A stretch of DNA of 6,306 nucleotides from Methylotenera sp. (lineage in GTDB: Bacteria > Pseudomonadota > Gammaproteobacteria > Burkholderiales > Methylophilaceae): positions 1-6,306 of the forward strand of contig JAIYEJ010000223.1 in assembly GCA_027487055.1 (NCBI GenBank), given 5' to 3'. A program made the position numbers and the translations under genes. Under the pieces are notes generated by a model that saw only the letters and a program-made list of their open reading frames with translations, had not been told where the DNA came from and made no database searches. Positions 5,379 through 6,306 of this stretch are shown piece after piece. Within the stretch, counting starts at the first letter, position 1; each line of letters opens with the position of its first letter.

Positions 5379-5409
5379 AAAATAGCACTTGTTCTAAAGT
5401 GCTATTTTT
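5378..5409. terminator. Bidirectional Rho-independent terminator between the hypothetical gene and gpsA
   Basis: A perfect 13-bp stem (5378-5390 with 5397-5409) encloses a 6-nt loop (GTTCTA). The GC-containing core is AGCACTT/AAGTGCT. The right arm ends in five T on the plus strand and the left arm in A residues that read as U on the minus strand, so it can stop transcription from both sides. It begins at the last base of the hypothetical gene's stop codon and lies 11 bp beyond the gpsA stop, as expected for converging genes. Confidence 0.92.
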
Positions 5410-5420
5410 ACATTAGCCAA

Positions 5421-6306
5421 CTAAACGCCTTCAGGTTTTTGTTCTCTGCCAAGCAAATCGGTCACTGCTTCTTTTGCAGATTTGCCGTGCGTTAAGGCTT
5501 GATTCACCTCATAAGTAATTGGCATATCAATGCCCATGGTTTCCGCTCTTCGCATGACTTCTCGTGCAGTATTTACACCTTCTGCCACATGACCCAAACC
5601 TTTCAGAATATCTTCAAGCGCTTTACCTGAAGCGAGTTGCAGGCCAACCTCACGGTTTCTAGAATATTGTCCTGTGCAAGTTAAAATCAAATCACCCACA
5701 CCCGCCAGGCCCATGAATGTCTCGGTTTTAGCACCAAGTGCAATACCAAAGCGCGTAATTTCAGCTAAGCCACGTGTAATCATCGCCGCGCGTGCATTGT
5801 TACCAAACCCCATGCCGTCACTAATACCAGCAGCAATCGCCATCACATTTTTAAGTGCGCCACCAACAGAAGCACCAATCACATCGGCACTATCATAAAC
5901 ACGTAGATTGCCACCATGAATTAAACTCGCCGCATCAAGCGCAAAGCTCGCATCATTAGCGGCTAAGGTAACCGCCGTGGGCAAGCCACGCACCAACTCT
6001 GCGGCAAAGCTAGGGCCTGATAGGGCACCCCATTTTTGATTGCTACCCAACTCTTCAAACGCAACTTCATGAGGCAATTTGGCAGTTAGTGGCTCTAAAC
6101 CTTTATGCGCCCAAATTATGGGTAAATTAGAATCTAAGGCTTTGATTTTTTTTAAGATATCGCGAAAACCCGCGGTAGGAACAACCGATAAAATTAAATC
6201 GGCATCTTGTATTGCTACGGCCAAATCATCTTCCACTTGCAGATTGTCGTGAAATTTAAAATCGCCTAAATACATAGGATTGGCGCGGGCCTTACGCATG
6301 CCAGAT
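5421..6306 (-). CDS. gpsA: Glycerol-3-phosphate dehydrogenase [NAD(P)+] GpsA, lacking its N-terminus (runs off the right edge)
   Basis: Cytoplasmic enzyme that reduces dihydroxyacetone phosphate to sn-glycerol-3-phosphate, the backbone for phospholipid synthesis. The visible 294 residues enter at ...SGMRKARANP. The nucleotide-binding glycine motif and about 40-45 residues lie outside the window. Numbering from the Met at 6297-6299, 'SVVPTAGF' (38-45) and 'WAHKGLE' (63-69, Lys66) match the family. 'SGPSFAAEL' (94-102) follows, then the GpsA signature at about 147-168 with catalytic Lys150 in 'GGALKN', and 'ARAAMITRGLAE'. 'GLAGVGDLILTCTGQYSRNR' is also typical. The C-terminus ends 'LLGREQKPEGV', as expected for a full-length end. 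It converges on the hypothetical gene and shares its terminator. The true start and promoter are beyond the edge. Confidence 0.96.
   Translation of the reverse strand, partial: SGMRKARANPMYLGDFKFHDNLQVEDDLAVAIQDADLILSVVPTAGFRDILKKIKALDSNLPIIWAHKGLEPLTAKLPHEVAFEELGSNQKWGALSGPSFAAELVRGLPTAVTLAANDASFALDAASLIHGGNLRVYDSADVIGASVGGALKNVMAIAAGISDGMGFGNNARAAMITRGLAEITRFGIALGAKTETFMGLAGVGDLILTCTGQYSRNREVGLQLASGKALEDILKGLGHVAEGVNTAREVMRRAETMGIDMPITYEVNQALTHGKSAKEAVTDLLGREQKPEGV

Noticed and set aside
1..6306. Mobile element, CRISPR array, tRNA, riboswitch or phage content
   Set aside because: I looked on both strands for terminal inverted repeats, spaced repeats, tRNA-like arms and transposase or integrase motifs and saw none. 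The DNA is almost fully explained by housekeeping genes.

Overview
The window looks like ordinary chromosomal housekeeping DNA from a betaproteobacterium. A Methylophilaceae-like (Methylotenera/Methylophilus) source is my best guess. It rests on moderately AT-rich DNA, AT-rich intergenic gaps, the bioB-F-H-C-D gene order, and a BioC with an enlarged core and the C-terminal 'VVYGHAWKP' ending that I associate with betaproteobacteria. No tRNA, rRNA, insertion sequence, CRISPR array or phage gene was seen.

Positions 1-4146 (minus strand) hold a tightly packed biotin operon transcribed right to left: bioB, bioF, bioH, bioC, bioD. The junctions are a 1-nt gap (bioB/bioF), an ATGA overlap (bioF/bioH), an 8-nt gap (bioH/bioC) and an ATGA overlap (bioC/bioD). 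Translation is therefore probably coupled along the message. bioD leaves the window at the left edge after 71 codons. BioC methylates malonyl-ACP to disguise it as a fatty-acid primer, and BioH removes the methyl ester once the pimeloyl chain is built. BioF makes KAPA, BioD closes the ureido ring and BioB inserts sulfur. BioA, the KAPA aminotransferase, is not in the window.

Positions 4147-4420 are a 274-bp divergent promoter region. It contains a good sigma-70-type promoter for bioB with a perfect TATAAT, a tandem 11-bp repeat at the -35 box, a degenerate BirA-like site, two perfect dyads, and a predicted promoter for trmL placed so that trmL mRNA may begin at its own ATG (leaderless).

Positions 4421-4885 (plus) encode TrmL, the tRNA wobble 2'-O-methyltransferase. 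After a 67-bp gap, 4953-5378 (plus) encodes a small membrane-anchored protein of unknown function. It has six cysteines and an Arg-rich DRR-repeat tail written largely in AGA codons, unlike its neighbours. A strong bidirectional terminator (5378-5409) separates it from gpsA (minus, 5421 to the right edge), which lacks its N-terminus here. gpsA and trmL are also near neighbours in E. coli (secB-gpsA-cysE-trmL), so the right half is a rearranged version of a known neighbourhood.

I see no clearly novel multi-gene system. The points most worth a second look are the predicted leaderless trmL, the structured bioB-trmL control region and the Cys/DRR membrane protein.
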